Source: an archaeon (lineage in GTDB: Archaea; Nanobdellota; Nanobdellia; Woesearchaeales; ARS49). From it: DNA of 6,182 nt. The stretch covers positions 1 through 6,182 of the forward strand of contig JACRAI010000093.1 of assembly GCA_016213425.1 (NCBI GenBank), in the 5' to 3' direction. This document shows positions 5,469-6,182 of this stretch, in pieces (the first letter of the stretch is position 1; each line of letters begins with the position of its first letter). Position numbers and translations under genes: made by a program. Under the pieces are notes generated by a model. That model saw only the letters and a program-made list of their open reading frames with translations. It was not told the DNA's origin and made no database searches.

Positions 5469-5489
5469 AAATTAAATATGATTTAATTT
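5469..5489. promoter_or_regulatory. Inverted repeat upstream of the ATPase gene
   Basis: AAATTAAAT (5469-5477) and ATTTAATTT (5481-5489) are perfect 9-base arms around a three-base spacer, centred about 17 bases before the ATPase start. In AT-rich DNA this can arise by chance, but the position suits an operator. No convincing TATA box stands at 26 bases. TTTAAATA-like sequence near 5528-5535 on the minus strand is a possible promoter with a longer leader. An A5 run at 5501-5505 gives U5 on the minus strand and may end the srp54 transcript. Confidence 0.35.
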
Positions 5490-5540
5490 TAGATTACTCT
5501 AAAAATAAGTATTATTTATGAATAGAGTATTTAAATGTTT

Positions 5541-6182
5541 CTATTTAATTCTCATTCCTTTTTTTCCTAATTTTTTCATTAATGCTTCAGGATTCTGCAT
5601 GTTTCCTTTCATTGCTTTTATTAATTTTTTGCTTTGCTTGTACTGTTTTAGTAATTCTCTGATCTCATTAAGTTTTACTCCACTTCCTTTGCTTATTCTT
5701 TCAGTTCTGCTTACATCAAGTTCTTCAGGATTTTCAAGTTCTTCTTTGGTCATGCTATCCATTGCATGCTTCCATAGCTTTAATTTACCTTCTTGAACTT
5801 CTAAAGCTTCTTTAGGCATTTTTAATTGACCAAAGCCAGGAATCATTTCAACTAATTTACTTATTGACCCCATTTTTTTCATAGCTTCCATTTGCTGGTA
5901 GAGATCAACTAAGTTAAATTCTCCCTTCAATAATTTAGTACTTAAATCTTTAGCCTCATCTTCAGTTATTGCTTCTTTAGCTTTCTCTAACAAAGCTTCT
6001 AAATCACCCATTCCTAATAATCTTCCAACAAAACCTTTAGGATTGAAGCTTTCTAAGTCCTCTGATTTTTCTCCAACACCTATAAATATTATTGGTGAAC
6101 TTGTAATGGCACAAGCGCTTAATGCTCCTCCTCCTTTAGCTGTGCCTTCCATTTTTGTAACTATAACTCCTGTAACTCCGCA
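5541..6182 (-). CDS. srp54: Signal recognition particle protein SRP54, C-terminal part
   Basis: GTPase of the signal recognition particle, which binds signal peptides and 7S RNA and delivers ribosomes to the membrane. The last 213 residues are visible; the N domain and most of the G domain, with its P-loop, lie beyond 6182. The fragment opens in frame with CGVTGVIVTKMEGTAKGGGA, containing G4 (TKxD in most relatives, TKME here) and the GTAKGGG segment. GVGEKSEDLESFNP then matches G5 and the end of the G domain. The M domain follows: GRLLGMGDLEALLEKA, a methionine-bearing stretch with the flexible QQMEAMKKMGSISKLVEMIPGF, and the RNA-binding RISKGSGVKLNEIRELLKQY before a short basic tail. Its end is intact. 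The stop is 78 bases before the ATPase start, without obvious coupling. Confidence 0.96.
   Translation of the reverse strand, partial: CGVTGVIVTKMEGTAKGGGALSACAITSSPIIFIGVGEKSEDLESFNPKGFVGRLLGMGDLEALLEKAKEAITEDEAKDLSTKLLKGEFNLVDLYQQMEAMKKMGSISKLVEMIPGFGQLKMPKEALEVQEGKLKLWKHAMDSMTKEELENPEELDVSRTERISKGSGVKLNEIRELLKQYKQSKKLIKAMKGNMQNPEALMKKLGKKGMRIK

Noticed and set aside
5518..5796. Plus-strand ORF of 92 residues, hydrophobic
   Set aside because: Shadow of the SRP54 M domain; antisense reading of Lys/Glu-rich helices gives Phe/Leu/Ser-rich pseudo-membrane protein.

Overview
The window is AT-rich and archaeal. A Dph6-type diphthamide synthetase, an archaeal-type SRP54, an AglH/Alg7-like GlcNAc-1-phosphate transferase and two PIN toxin modules occur together. 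Four transcription units have a TATA-like box centred about 26 bases before the start codon, the layout of leaderless archaeal mRNAs. Small genes, tight packing and strong A+T bias suggest a DPANN-type archaeon (Woesearchaeota or Pacearchaeota-like). That placement is inference; no rRNA is present to confirm it.

Left part (1-2296): a minus-strand VapBC-like pair (antitoxin 283-480, PIN toxin 1-293, cut by the window edge) is divergent from dph6 (567-1265, plus). The 86 bases between the two start codons hold both TATA boxes and a hexamer-repeat/palindrome operator beside the antitoxin start. After dph6 comes a 259-base intergenic region with a T-rich probable terminator, a G+C-richer block of four arms that can fold in two mutually exclusive ways, and an inverted-repeat operator over a TATA box. 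A second, unrelated toxin-antitoxin pair follows: ribbon-helix-helix antitoxin 1525-1815 and DUF3368-like PIN protein 1793-2296. The PIN gene starts at TTG behind a strong Shine-Dalgarno site.

Middle (2333-4200): a polytopic membrane glycosyltransferase of the MraY/Alg7 group has its own promoter. It converges on a minus-strand gene for an exported, cysteine-rich protein of no family I recognise; the two stop codons share one TTAA.

Right part (4197-6182): the exported-protein gene overlaps (ATGA) the end of an AAA_14/DUF4143 ATPase gene (4197-5462), so the two look translationally coupled. Upstream on the same strand is the C-terminal part of SRP54 (5541-6182), whose N-terminal part lies beyond the window.

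Housekeeping genes (dph6, aglH-like, srp54) are thus interleaved with small accessory cassettes. The least explained items are the ATPase/cysteine-rich exported protein pair and the switch-like structured block at 1349-1455. No gene-free stretch exceeds 300 bases, and I saw no tRNA, rRNA, CRISPR array or transposase.
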